Below, one piece after another: positions 44,242 through 52,026 of a stretch of 64,000 bases of DNA. The position numbers were made by a program, and so were the translations under genes. A model generated the notes under the pieces. The model searched no databases, had not been told where the DNA came from, and worked only from the letters and a program-made list of their open reading frames with translations. The DNA is taken from the NCBI RefSeq assembly GCF_016863255.1, contig NZ_BOON01000030.1, positions 1 through 64,000 of the forward strand, written 5' to 3'. Source of the stretch: Planosporangium mesophilum. GTDB lineage: Bacteria > Actinomycetota > Actinomycetes > Mycobacteriales > Micromonosporaceae. Every line of letters begins with the position of its first letter. Positions within the stretch are counted from its first letter, which is position 1.

Positions 44242-45193
44242 TGCCGGCGGTGGTAACAAGGCGGTGGTCGCGGCGCTCGCGGCCAACCTCGGCATCGCGG
44301 TGACGAAGTTCGTCGCCTTCGCGCTGACCCTGTCGTCGTCGATGCTGGCGGAGGGGATCCACTCGCTCGTCGACTCCGGCAACCAGGTGCTGCTGCTGAT
44401 CGGCGGCAAGCGGGCGAAACGCCACGCGACGCCCAAGCATCCGTTCGGCTTCGGGCGGGAGCGCTACATCTATGCGTTCGTCGTCTCGATCATGCTCTTC
44501 TTCGTGGGTGGTCTGTTCGCCCTCTACGAGGCGTACCACAAGATCTCCCACCCCGAGCCGATCCTCAAATGGCAGTGGGTCCCGATCGTGGTCCTGGTGA
44601 TCGGCATCGTGCTGGAGTCGTTGTCGTTCCGGACCGCGATCCACGAGACCAACCAGATCCGCGGCGACGCGAGCTGGCCGGAGTTCATCCGCCGTTCCCG
44701 GGTACCGGAGCTGCCGGTGATCCTGCTGGAGGACTTCGCGGCGCTGATCGGCCTGGTGCTCGCGCTGTTCGGCGTCGGCCTGACGATCCTGACCGGCAAC
44801 GGGATCTGGGACGGCGTCGGTACCGCGGCGATCGGCCTGCTGCTGGTGGCGGTCGCGTTCGTCCTCGCGGTGGAGATGAAGAGCCTGCTGCTCGGCGAGT
44901 CGGCCACGGCCGACACGGTCGCGAAGATCGAGCGGGCGATCCTGGAAGGCGACGAGGCCGAGCGGATCATCCACATGCGTACCGTTCACGTCGGCCCGGA
45001 GGACCTGCTGGTGGCGGCGAAGATCGCGGTCCGCCACGACGAGACCGCCGGTGCGGTCGCCAAGGGCATCGACGCTATCGAGCGGCGCATCCGCTCCGCC
45101 GTACCGATCGCGAAGATGATCTACCTTGAGCCCGACATCTACCGGAAGCCGGGGACCAGCGTGGAGGCCGAGTCGGCGCTGACGGAGAGCTGA
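44237..45193 (+). CDS. Cation diffusion facilitator transporter (SLC30A9-like)
   Basis: 318 aa. About six membrane helices and a C-terminal cytoplasmic domain (HMRTVHVGPEDLLVAAKIAV). Metal site: HSLVDSGNQ in helix 2 and EDFAALIG in helix 5, the Glu-Asp variant seen in SLC30A9-type members rather than the His-Asp of classical zinc exporters, so metal specificity is open. HATPKHPFGFGRERY is the usual loop. The ATG and its ribosome-binding site belong to junction element copy A. The gene sits between SIS and manA genes that are neighbours in mycobacteria, so it was probably added to the operon. Confidence 0.93.
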   Translation: MSAGGGNKAVVAALAANLGIAVTKFVAFALTLSSSMLAEGIHSLVDSGNQVLLLIGGKRAKRHATPKHPFGFGRERYIYAFVVSIMLFFVGGLFALYEAYHKISHPEPILKWQWVPIVVLVIGIVLESLSFRTAIHETNQIRGDASWPEFIRRSRVPELPVILLEDFAALIGLVLALFGVGLTILTGNGIWDGVGTAAIGLLLVAVAFVLAVEMKSLLLGESATADTVAKIERAILEGDEAERIIHMRTVHVGPEDLLVAAKIAVRHDETAGAVAKGIDAIERRIRSAVPIAKMIYLEPDIYRKPGTSVEAESALTES

Positions 45194-45196
45194 TCC

Positions 45197-46348
45197 GTGG
45201 AGCCGCTCGACAACCCGGTCCGCGGGTACGCCTGGGGGTCGCGAACCGTTCTCGCGGCCCTGCAGGGGCGGCCCGCGACCGGGCGGCCCGAGGCCGAGCT
45301 GTGGATGGGTGCGCACCCGGGCAGCCCGTCGGCGGCGGGCGGGGTGCTGCTGACCGAGGTGATCGCGGGCGACCCGGCCGGCGTGCTCGGCGCCGGTACT
45401 GTCGCCCGCTTCGGGGAGCGGCTGCCGTTCCTGCTGAAGGTGCTGGCCGCCGCCGAGCCGCTGTCGTTGCAGGCCCACCCCACCAGCGGGCAGGCGGCCG
45501 AGGGGTTCGCCGCGGAGGAGGCGGCCGGCAAGCCGCGCGACGCGCCGGACCGCAACTACCGGGACCCGTACCACAAGCCTGAGCTGCTGGTCGCGGTCGA
45601 GCCGTTCGAGGCGCTGTGCGGGTTCCGCGACCCGGCGGTGACGGCGACCCTGCTCGCGGGCCTCGACGTCGCCGAGCTCGCGCCCACCGTCGCCGCGCTG
45701 CGCGGCGCGGATCCGGGCGTGGCTCTGCGCGAGGCGGTCACCGGCCTGATGGAGCTGGCCGAGGCCGAGCGCTCCGCGTTGGTCAAGGGCGTCGTCGCGG
45801 CGGCGCGCGGCCGGTCCGGCTACGAGCTGGCCACGGCGCTGGGGCAGCGGTACCGGGACGACCTCGGCGTGGTGGTCGCGCTGCTGCTCAACCACGTCAC
45901 ACTGCAACCGGGCGAGGCGGTCTGGATGCCGGCGGGCAACCTGCACGCGTACCTGCGCGGTACCGGGGTCGAGATCATGGCCGCCAGCGACAACGTGCTG
46001 CGGGGCGGGCTCACGCCGAAGCACGTGGACGTGCCGGAGCTGCTGCGGGTACTGCGCTTCGAGGTCCTCGCCGATCCGGTCGTACGCCCGCGCGAGGTGG
46101 CGCCGGGGCTGGTGACCTGGCCGGCGCCGGTCGACGACTTCGCGCTGTACCGGGCCCTGCCGGACGGTTCCGCGATCACCCTGCCCGGCGACGGCCCGCG
46201 CATCGTGTTCTGCCTGCGCGGAGAGGTTCGGGTCGACGACGGCGCGGGGGAGGTGGTCCTCGCCGGCGGGCAGGCCGCCTTCGGGAGGGCCGGCCGTGCC
46301 GCCACGGTCGCCGGCTCGGGTGAGGTCTACCAGGCGACGATCGCCTGA
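45197..46348 (+). CDS. manA: Mannose-6-phosphate isomerase, class I
   Basis: 383 aa, zinc-dependent interconversion of fructose-6-phosphate and mannose-6-phosphate. Marks: NPVRGYAWGSRTVLA at the start, PEAELWMGAHPGSPS, zinc ligands in SLQAHPTS and YHKPELLVAVEPFEALCGFR, and the NLHAYLRGTGVEIMAASDNV loop with the catalytic Arg downstream. GTG start, three bases after the cation-efflux stop, with GGAGAG upstream. It provides the first step toward GDP-mannose with manB and manC. Confidence 0.95.
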   Translation: MEPLDNPVRGYAWGSRTVLAALQGRPATGRPEAELWMGAHPGSPSAAGGVLLTEVIAGDPAGVLGAGTVARFGERLPFLLKVLAAAEPLSLQAHPTSGQAAEGFAAEEAAGKPRDAPDRNYRDPYHKPELLVAVEPFEALCGFRDPAVTATLLAGLDVAELAPTVAALRGADPGVALREAVTGLMELAEAERSALVKGVVAAARGRSGYELATALGQRYRDDLGVVVALLLNHVTLQPGEAVWMPAGNLHAYLRGTGVEIMAASDNVLRGGLTPKHVDVPELLRVLRFEVLADPVVRPREVAPGLVTWPAPVDDFALYRALPDGSAITLPGDGPRIVFCLRGEVRVDDGAGEVVLAGGQAAFGRAGRAATVAGSGEVYQATIA

Positions 46349-46370
46349 CCAGCCCGTACGGGCGCTGGTC
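46347..46370 (+). terminator. Hairpin over the manA stop codon
   Basis: GACCAGC (46347-46353) pairs with GCTGGTC (46364-46370) around a CCGTACGG centre, starting inside the manA TGA. No T-run. Possible end of the manB-manA operon, leaving ahcY to its own promoter. Confidence 0.45.
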
Positions 46371-46407
46371 TGCACCCGACTTGCAACCTGGAATGTCCCC
46401 ATTCGCC

Positions 46408-46435
46408 TTGACGGTAAGACTGCAGCCTGTAACTT
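46408..46435 (+). promoter_or_regulatory. Promoter of the ahcY leader
   Basis: TTGACG (46408-46413) and TAACTT (46430-46435) at 16-base spacing, with TG directly before the -10. The start of transcription would be near 46441, at the 5' edge of the structured leader. The local AT-rich patch TAACTTAATAA stands out in this GC-rich DNA. Confidence 0.55.
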
Positions 46436-46440
46436 AATAA

Positions 46441-46545
46441 CCACGCATTGTCACTCCTCTGGGAGTGCGAGCTGTGCGTGGGGGAACCAAACCGGGGGGA
46501 GACGCGGGGCGGTGGTGTCGGACACCACCGCCCCGCGCGTTTTCT
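46441..46545 (+). ncRNA. Structured ahcY leader or small RNA ending in an intrinsic terminator
   Basis: Predicted by hand: CCACGCA (46441-46447) pairs with TGCGTGG (46475-46481), enclosing CACTCC/GGAGTG (46452-46457 with 46462-46467). A single-stranded purine-rich stretch GGGGAACCAAACCGGGGGG follows, then a 15-bp terminator stem and TTTTCT. The whole fits about 105 nt between the promoter and the terminator, 58 bases before ahcY. It could be an attenuator or riboswitch for ahcY, or an independent sRNA. It does not match the SAH-riboswitch consensus I know. No coding frame of interest lies in it. Confidence 0.5.
46503..46545 (+). terminator. Strong intrinsic terminator upstream of ahcY
   Basis: CGCGGGGCGGTGGTG (46503-46517) pairs perfectly with CACCACCGCCCCGCG (46523-46537), five-base loop, then CGTTTTCTGTT. 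It is one of the few hairpins in the window with a true T-run, and the T-run is only on the plus strand. It lies in front of, not behind, a gene, which suggests regulated read-through into ahcY or the end of a small RNA. Confidence 0.8.
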
Positions 46546-46603
46546 GTTGCGCGTACGCTGGATTGTTGCCGCCCGCTTACGCATTGGCAGATCTGGAGAC
46601 TTC

Positions 46604-48100
46604 ATGACGAGCACAATTCAGCCGCGGGCCAACGCGGCCGCAGCCGGCCGTCCGCAGACCGTGGCTGACGGTGATTTCAAGGTTGCCGACCTGTCCCTCG
46701 CGGCGTTCGGCCGCAAGGAGATTCAGCTGGCCGAGCACGAGATGCCCGGCCTGATGGCGCTGCGCCGCGAGTACGGCGACGCCCAGCCGCTGCGCGGAGC
46801 GCGGATCACCGGGTCGCTGCACATGACGATCCAGACCGCGGTCCTGATCGAGACGCTGGTCGCGCTGGGCGCCCAGGTCCGGTGGGCGTCGTGCAACATC
46901 TTCTCCACCCAGGACCACGCCGCCGCGGCGATCGCGGTCGGTCCGAACGGCACGCCGGACAACCCGCAGGGCGTACCGGTGTACGCCTGGAAGGGCGAGA
47001 CGCTGCCCGAGTACTGGTGGTGCACCGAGCAGGTGCTGCTGTGGCCGGACGGCGGCGGCCCGAACATGATCCTCGACGACGGCGGGGACGCCACCCTGCT
47101 GGTCCACAAGGGTGCGGAGTTCGAGGGCGCGGGCGCGGTGCCGGCGGTGTCCGAGCACGACAGCGAGGAGTACGGCGTCATCCTGGAGACGCTGCGCCGC
47201 TCCCTCGCCGAGGACAACCAGCGGTGGACGCGGGTGGCGGCCGGGATCAAGGGCGTCACCGAGGAGACCACCACCGGCGTGCACCGGCTGTACGAGATGG
47301 CCCGCGCCGGCACGCTGCTGTTCCCGGCGATCAACGTCAACGACTCGGTGACCAAGTCGAAGTTCGACAACAAGTACGGCTGCCGGCACTCGCTCATCGA
47401 CGGCATCAACCGGGCCACCGACGTGCTCATCGGCGGCAAGGTCGCGCTGGTGTGCGGCTACGGCGACGTCGGCAAGGGCTGCGCGGAGTCGCTGCGCGGC
47501 CAGGGCGCCCGCGTGATCGTCACCGAGGTCGACCCGATCTGCGCGCTGCAGGCGGCGATGGACGGCTACCAGGTGACCACGATCGAGGACGTCGTCGGCA
47601 TGGTCGACATCTTCGTGACCACCACCGGCAACAAGGACATCATCACGGCCGCCCACATGGCCCGGATGAAGCACCAGGCCATCGTGGGAAACATCGGCCA
47701 CTTCGACAACGAGATCGACATGGCCGGCCTGGCGAAGACGCCGGGCATCGTGAAGAACGAGGTCAAGCCGCAGGTCCACGAGTGGGTGTTCCCGGACGGG
47801 CACTCGATCATCGTGCTGTCGGAGGGCCGGCTGCTGAACCTGGGCAACGCCACCGGGCACCCCAGCTTCGTCATGAGCAACTCGTTCACCAACCAGGTGA
47901 TGGCGCAGATCGAGCTGTACGCCAAGACCGACCAGTACCCGGTCGGGGTCTACACCCTCCCCAAGCACCTGGACGAGAAGGTCGCGCGGCTGCACCTGGA
48001 CGCCCTCGGCGTCAAGCTCACCACGCTGACCAAGGACCAGGCCGACTACATCGGCGTCCCGGTCGAGGGCCCGTACAAGTCGGAGCACTACCGGTACTGA
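46604..48100 (+). CDS. ahcY: S-adenosylhomocysteinase
   Basis: 498 aa from the ATG at 46604, preceded by GGAGA; the longer open frame upstream covers the leader and is rejected. Reversible hydrolysis of S-adenosylhomocysteine to adenosine and homocysteine with tightly bound NAD+, cytoplasmic. Marks: [51 protein letters not shown], the NAD loop [12 protein letters not shown] from G285 and the C-terminal KSEHYRY. The ~40-residue insert ([14 protein letters not shown] region) is the long form used by many actinobacteria. It removes the inhibitor left by methyltransferases. In M. tuberculosis sahH is also near manA. Confidence 0.97.
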   Translation: MTSTIQPRANAAAAGRPQTVADGDFKVADLSLAAFGRKEIQLAEHEMPGLMALRREYGDAQPLRGARITGSLHMTIQTAVLIETLVALGAQVRWASCNIFSTQDHAAAAIAVGPNGTPDNPQGVPVYAWKGETLPEYWWCTEQVLLWPDGGGPNMILDDGGDATLLVHKGAEFEGAGAVPAVSEHDSEEYGVILETLRRSLAEDNQRWTRVAAGIKGVTEETTTGVHRLYEMARAGTLLFPAINVNDSVTKSKFDNKYGCRHSLIDGINRATDVLIGGKVALVCGYGDVGKGCAESLRGQGARVIVTEVDPICALQAAMDGYQVTTIEDVVGMVDIFVTTTGNKDIITAAHMARMKHQAIVGNIGHFDNEIDMAGLAKTPGIVKNEVKPQVHEWVFPDGHSIIVLSEGRLLNLGNATGHPSFVMSNSFTNQVMAQIELYAKTDQYPVGVYTLPKHLDEKVARLHLDALGVKLTTLTKDQADYIGVPVEGPYKSEHYRY

Positions 48101-48111
48101 TATATCTCCCG

Positions 48112-48150
48112 AAGATGCCGGCCACGGTCACCGTGGCCGGCATCTTTGTT
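48112..48150 (+). terminator. Intrinsic terminator after ahcY
   Basis: AAGATGCCGGCCACGG (48112-48127), loop TCA, and the exact complement (48131-48146), then TGTTTGTTCTGT. A 16-bp stem with a T-rich tail, 11 bases after the ahcY stop; a textbook rho-independent terminator. Confidence 0.9.
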
Positions 48151-48162
48151 TGTTCTGTCACC

Positions 48163-48221
48163 TTGACTTCCGACACCGGTCGCGCCGTAAGGTATCCCTA
48201 GCCTAAGTAAGGTCTACCTAA
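48163..48221 (+). promoter_or_regulatory. efe promoter with two overlapping IdeR/DtxR-like iron boxes
   Basis: A TTGACT (48163-48168) may be the -35. Box 1 at 48188-48206 reads TAAGGTATCCCTAGCCTAA and matches 14 of 19 positions of the DtxR consensus TTAGGTTAGCCTAACCTAA. Box 2 at 48203-48221 (CTAAGTAAGGTCTACCTAA) matches about 12. The boxes share four bases and cover the expected -10 region. Repression of efeUOB under iron sufficiency is inferred from this and from the iron-uptake genes that follow. Confidence 0.7.
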
Positions 48222-48251
48222 CTGGAACGTATCCAGTGTCAGGAGCGTGCC

Positions 48252-49100
48252 GTGTTGAACGCCCTTCTCGGCAACTTCCTCATCGGACTGCGTGAGGGCC
48301 TCGAAGCGACGCTCGTCGTCACGATTCTCGTCGCCTTCCTGGTGAAATCCGACCGCAAGGAGCGACTGCCCCAGGTGTGGGCGGGGGTCGGTGCCGCGGT
48401 GGCGCTGTCGGTCGGCTTCGGCGCCCTGCTGACGTTCGTGGCGCAGGATCTGCTGCCCTCGAGCAAGCGGGAGCTCTTCGACGCCGTGGTCTCCGTCGTC
48501 GCCGTCGTCTTCGTCACCTGGATGATCTTCTGGATGCGGCGGACCTCCCGGAAGCTCTCCGGCGAGCTGCGCACGAAGCTGTCCGACGCGATCAACGTCG
48601 GCGGGTTCGCCGTGGTCGGCATGGCGTTCCTCGCCGTGGCCCGGGAAGGGCTCGAGACCGCGACGCTGTTCTACACCGCCGCGCAGGGCGCCACCACGTC
48701 GGCCGGCCCGCTGGCCGGCATCACGCTGGGACTGGTCGCGTCCATCGCGCTCGGCTGGGCGCTGTACGCCAGCGCGGTGCGGATCAACCTCGCCACGTTC
48801 TTCAAGTGGACCGGTCTGCTGCTGGTCCTCGTCGCGGCCGGCATCCTCAAGTACGCCGTCCACGACTTCCACGAGGCCGGTGTGCTGCCCGGCGGCAACG
48901 TCCACGCCTTCGACTTCTCCAACGTCATCGACCCGGCCGCGTGGTACTCGGCCCTGGTGGGCGGCATGTTCAACCTCACGCCCACGATGAGCGTGTTCGA
49001 GCTGACCGCCTGGCTCGCGTACGCCGTGCCCGTGCTGTTCCTGTTCCTGCGCCCGGCGCGCCCGGTGACGCGGGTACCCGTGACGAGCGCCGCCGCCTGA
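48252..49100 (+). CDS. efeU: Iron permease EfeU (FTR1 family)
   Basis: 282 aa, seven membrane segments. Two REGLE iron-binding motifs: R14-E18 in LREGLEATLVV and R131-E135 in AREGLETATLF, as required for ferric-iron passage in the FTR1/EfeU family. GTG start with AGGAG upstream. First gene of efeU-efeO-efeB, with 42 bp to efeO. The operon imports iron, with EfeB oxidising ferrous iron and EfeO binding iron at the outer face of the membrane. Confidence 0.95.
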   Translation: MLNALLGNFLIGLREGLEATLVVTILVAFLVKSDRKERLPQVWAGVGAAVALSVGFGALLTFVAQDLLPSSKRELFDAVVSVVAVVFVTWMIFWMRRTSRKLSGELRTKLSDAINVGGFAVVGMAFLAVAREGLETATLFYTAAQGATTSAGPLAGITLGLVASIALGWALYASAVRINLATFFKWTGLLLVLVAAGILKYAVHDFHEAGVLPGGNVHAFDFSNVIDPAAWYSALVGGMFNLTPTMSVFELTAWLAYAVPVLFLFLRPARPVTRVPVTSAAA

Positions 49101-49142
49101 GCCAGCCTCTTCCCCCGATCCTCGCCGCCAGGAGTGCCCTTC

Positions 49143-50261
49143 ATGCGTAGCCACCGCCTGCCCGCCTGCGTCACGCTCGGCGCCCTCGCCCTCACCGGCC
49201 TCGCGGCGTGCGGGCAGAAGACGGACAAGTCGCAGAAGATCGCCGTCAGCGCCTCGGACAGCGCCTGCGAGGTCGCCCGGACCGAGCTGCCCGCCGGTGC
49301 CCACACCTTCTCGGTGACCAACAAGGGCAGCAAGGTCACCGAGTTCTACGTGTACGCCAAGGACGGCAGCATCAAGGGCGAGGTGGAGAACATCGGCCCG
49401 GGTACCACCCGCGACGTCCACGTCGAGCTGGCGGCCGGCGAGTACGAGAGCGCCTGCAAGCCCGGTATGAAGGGCGACGGGATCCGGGGCAAGCTGACCG
49501 TCACCGGTCAGGCGGCGGCGCTCGCGTCCGACCCCAAGCTGGCCGCGGCCGTGGCGACGTACAAGGCGTACGTGTCGACCGAGGCCGACGCCCTGCTGGC
49601 GAAGACCACCGAGTTCGCGGCCGCCGTGAAGGCGGGCGACACCGCGAAGGCCAAGGAGCTGTACCCGGTCGCACGTACCCACTGGGAGCGCATCGAGCCG
49701 GTGGCGGAGTCGTTCGGCGACCTGGACCCGGCGATCGACGCGCGGGAGAACGACGTCGAGGCCGGCCAGGAGTGGACCGGCTTCCACAAGATCGAAAAGG
49801 ACCTGTGGGTCACCGGCGACGTCAGCGGTGACGCCCGCGTGGCGGACAAGCTGGTCACCGACGTCACGGAGATCGTGACCCGTTCCAAGTCGGTGGACCT
49901 GTCCCCGGTGCAGTTGGCAACCGGCTCGAAGGAGCTGCTCGACGAGGTCGCGACCGGGAAGATCACCGGCGAGGAGGACCGGTACTCCCACACCGACCTC
50001 TGGGACTTCGCCGCCAACGTCGAGGGCTCCAAGGCCGCGGTCGACGCGCTGCGTGACGCCCTGACCGCCCGCGACCCGAAGCTGGCCGACGAGCTGACCG
50101 CCAAGTTCGCGGCGGTCGACGCCGCGCTGGGCAAGCACAAGGCCGGTACCGGCTGGAAGTCCTACACCGAGCTGTCCAAGGCCGACATCAAGGAGTTGTC
50201 GGACGTCATCAACGGTCTGGCCGAGCCGATCAGCAAGGTCGCGGCGGTGATCGCCAAGTAG
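49143..50261 (+). CDS. efeO: EfeO iron-binding lipoprotein (cupredoxin plus M75 domains)
   Basis: 372 aa from the ATG at 49143, nine bases after CAGGAG; the GTG at 49134 would sit on the ribosome-binding site. Signal peptide with lipobox L20-A-A-C23. Residues ~35-125 are the cupredoxin-like domain (TELPAGAHTFSVTNKGSKVT, GMKGDGIRGKLTV). Residues ~130-372 are the M75 imelysin-like domain, with HWERIEPVAESFGDLDPAID and the HxxE motif H215-K-I-E218. Both iron-site parts of the full-length EfeO type are there. Membrane-anchored outside the cell. Confidence 0.95.
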   Translation: MRSHRLPACVTLGALALTGLAACGQKTDKSQKIAVSASDSACEVARTELPAGAHTFSVTNKGSKVTEFYVYAKDGSIKGEVENIGPGTTRDVHVELAAGEYESACKPGMKGDGIRGKLTVTGQAAALASDPKLAAAVATYKAYVSTEADALLAKTTEFAAAVKAGDTAKAKELYPVARTHWERIEPVAESFGDLDPAIDARENDVEAGQEWTGFHKIEKDLWVTGDVSGDARVADKLVTDVTEIVTRSKSVDLSPVQLATGSKELLDEVATGKITGEEDRYSHTDLWDFAANVEGSKAAVDALRDALTARDPKLADELTAKFAAVDAALGKHKAGTGWKSYTELSKADIKELSDVINGLAEPISKVAAVIAK

Positions 50262-50270
50262 TCGTGTCTT

Positions 50271-50306
50271 GGACGGTTGTGCGACCTACGGGTTGAACAA
50301 CCGTCC
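50271..50306. repeat. 10-bp inverted repeat between efeO and efeB
   Basis: GGACGGTTGT (50271-50280) and ACAACCGTCC (50297-50306), 16-base loop, in the 72-bp gap within the efe operon. It is followed by GTCCACGATCGCGGAG, which overlaps the right arm and is identical to bases in the purE terminator. It may attenuate efeB or stabilise the efeUO message; no T-run. Confidence 0.55.
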
Positions 50307-50333
50307 ACGATCGCGGAGTTCGGGAGGGTGGCG

Positions 50334-51608
50334 ATGGCGGGCAGGTTCTCGCGACGGCGGATGCTCACGGTCGGCGGCGCGGGCGTGGCCGGCGCGGTGG
50401 CGGCCGGCGGGGCCGGTGCGTGGGCGCGCGGCCTGATGGCGGAGGAGCAGCACGGCTCGGAGGCGGGCGGTGCCGTCGCGTTCCTCGGTGAGCACCAGGC
50501 CGGTATCACCACCCCGGCGCAGGACCGGCTGCACTTCGTGGCGTTCGACGTGACCACGGACAAGCGGGCCGACCTGGTCGACCTGCTGCGGGAGTGGACC
50601 CTGGCGGCCGCCCGGCTGACCGCCGGGCACGACGCCGGGCCGGTCGGCGCGGTGAACGGGTCGCCGGAGGCGCCGCCCGACGACACCGGCGAGGCGCTGG
50701 GCCTCCCGCCGTCCGGGCTGACGCTGACGGTCGGTTTCGGGCCCACGCTGTTCCGGGACGCCGGCGGCCGCGACCGGTTCGGGATCGCCGACCGCAAACC
50801 GGCGGCCCTCGCCGACCTGCCGCACTTTCGCGGCGACGCGCTGGACCCGGCCACCGGTGGCGGCGACATCTGCGTACAGGCCTGCGCGCACGACCCGCAG
50901 GTGGCCGTGCACGCCATCCGCAACCTGGCCCGTATCGGCTTCGGCGCGGTGAGCATGCGCTGGTCCCAGCTGGGCTTCGGGCGTACCTCCTCCACGTCGC
51001 GCGCGCAGGCCACGCCCCGCAACCTGTTCGGGTTCAAAGACGGTACGGCCAACCTCAAGGCGGAGGACACCGCCGCGCTCCGCCAGCACCTGTGGGTACA
51101 GGCGGGGGACGGGCCGGCGTGGATGACCGGCGGCACGTACCTGGTCACCCGGAAGATCCGGATGATGATCGAGACGTGGGACCGCACCTCGCTGGCCGAG
51201 CAGGAGGCCATCGTCGGGCGGACGAAGGGTACCGGCGCGCCGCTCGGAAAGCGCGGCGAGTTCGACGAACTCAACCTCGCGGCGACCGGCGCCGACGGTA
51301 AGCAGGTGATCCCCGCCGACTCACACGTACGGCTGGCCCACCCGGACACCAACGGCGGCGCGCGGCTGCTGCGGCGCGGGTACAACTTCGTCGACGGCTC
51401 GGACGGGCTGGGCCGGCTCGGCGCCGGCCTGTTCTTCATGGCCTACCAGCGGGATCCGCGGCGGCAGTTCGTGCCGATCCAGACCTCGCTGGCCCGGAAC
51501 GACGCCATGAACGAGTACCTGCGGCACGTCTCCAGCGGGCTGTACGCCTGCCCGCCCGGGGTCCGTACGGCCGACGACTTCTGGGGCCGCGCGCTGTTCT
51601 CGTCGTGA
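50334..51608 (+). CDS. efeB: EfeB, Tat-exported Dyp-type heme peroxidase
   Basis: 424 aa from the ATG at 50334 (GGGAGGG upstream). Twin-arginine signal: FSRRRML at residues 5-11, then an Ala/Gly-rich hydrophobic core. Dyp signature GFKDGTANL with the distal Asp, the proximal heme His in DSHVRLAHP, and the Arg in GARLLRRGYNF. It would work extracytoplasmically with EfeO and EfeU, oxidising Fe(II) or acting as deferrochelatase-peroxidase. Complete length. It ends the efe operon; no termination hairpin was seen directly after it. Confidence 0.95.
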   Translation: MAGRFSRRRMLTVGGAGVAGAVAAGGAGAWARGLMAEEQHGSEAGGAVAFLGEHQAGITTPAQDRLHFVAFDVTTDKRADLVDLLREWTLAAARLTAGHDAGPVGAVNGSPEAPPDDTGEALGLPPSGLTLTVGFGPTLFRDAGGRDRFGIADRKPAALADLPHFRGDALDPATGGGDICVQACAHDPQVAVHAIRNLARIGFGAVSMRWSQLGFGRTSSTSRAQATPRNLFGFKDGTANLKAEDTAALRQHLWVQAGDGPAWMTGGTYLVTRKIRMMIETWDRTSLAEQEAIVGRTKGTGAPLGKRGEFDELNLAATGADGKQVIPADSHVRLAHPDTNGGARLLRRGYNFVDGSDGLGRLGAGLFFMAYQRDPRRQFVPIQTSLARNDAMNEYLRHVSSGLYACPPGVRTADDFWGRALFSS

Positions 51609-52026
51609 CCGGCGCGACCCTAGATACGGCGGTGTGACAACCGTGGTCTCGGCTCGGCCGACTCTCTTCGAACCCTTGCTCCGGGTCCGGAAATCGGGTT
51701 GCACGGCCGGGCGTCCCGGGCCGTCCGGTCCGAGCCGACGAGGCCGAGCGGGCCAGCATACCCGACATGTCGGGCGTGGATCGGGTTATCGGCGAGGTGA
51801 TGTGAACTTTCAGTCATACAGGATCGGACGTACGGATGACGGTCGTTACCCTGGCGTGGTGTCCGGATAACGGGACAGTCACGAATTCGGGCGCCCTCTT
51901 TGCAGGCGACCCCTGGCGACGTTTGCTTTATGCACTACAACGCAGCCCCTGCCTGCCCGGGTCCGTGCACCTTGCCATGGTCTCGGCGTGCCGGCGCGTG
52001 GGCTGCGGTAGCTGACTGGAGGGAAA
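51609..52026. other. 418-bp gap upstream of oppA
   Basis: No gene is supported. It contains a perfect 14-bp palindrome CCCGACATGTCGGG at 51761-51774 and a looser pair CGTTACC (51844-51850) / GGATAACG (51864-51871); either could be an operator for the opp operon. The stretch from about 51780 is less GC-rich than coding DNA around it. No convincing -35/-10 pair was chosen. GGAGGG lies just before the oppA ATG. Confidence 0.45.

Noticed and set aside
42935-46444. 1169-codon minus-strand open frame
   Set aside because: Crosses the antisense of SIS, cation-efflux and manA genes and their gaps; composition is that of a shadow frame.
46475-46510. c-di-AMP (ydaO-type) riboswitch
   Set aside because: GGGGGAACCAAAC recalls part of its core, but the GGGGUGAAUC half and the other helices are absent and the length is too short.
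46441-46545. Known SAH riboswitch upstream of ahcY
   Set aside because: The conserved SAH-riboswitch core I know is not recognisable; kept only as an uncharacterised structured leader.
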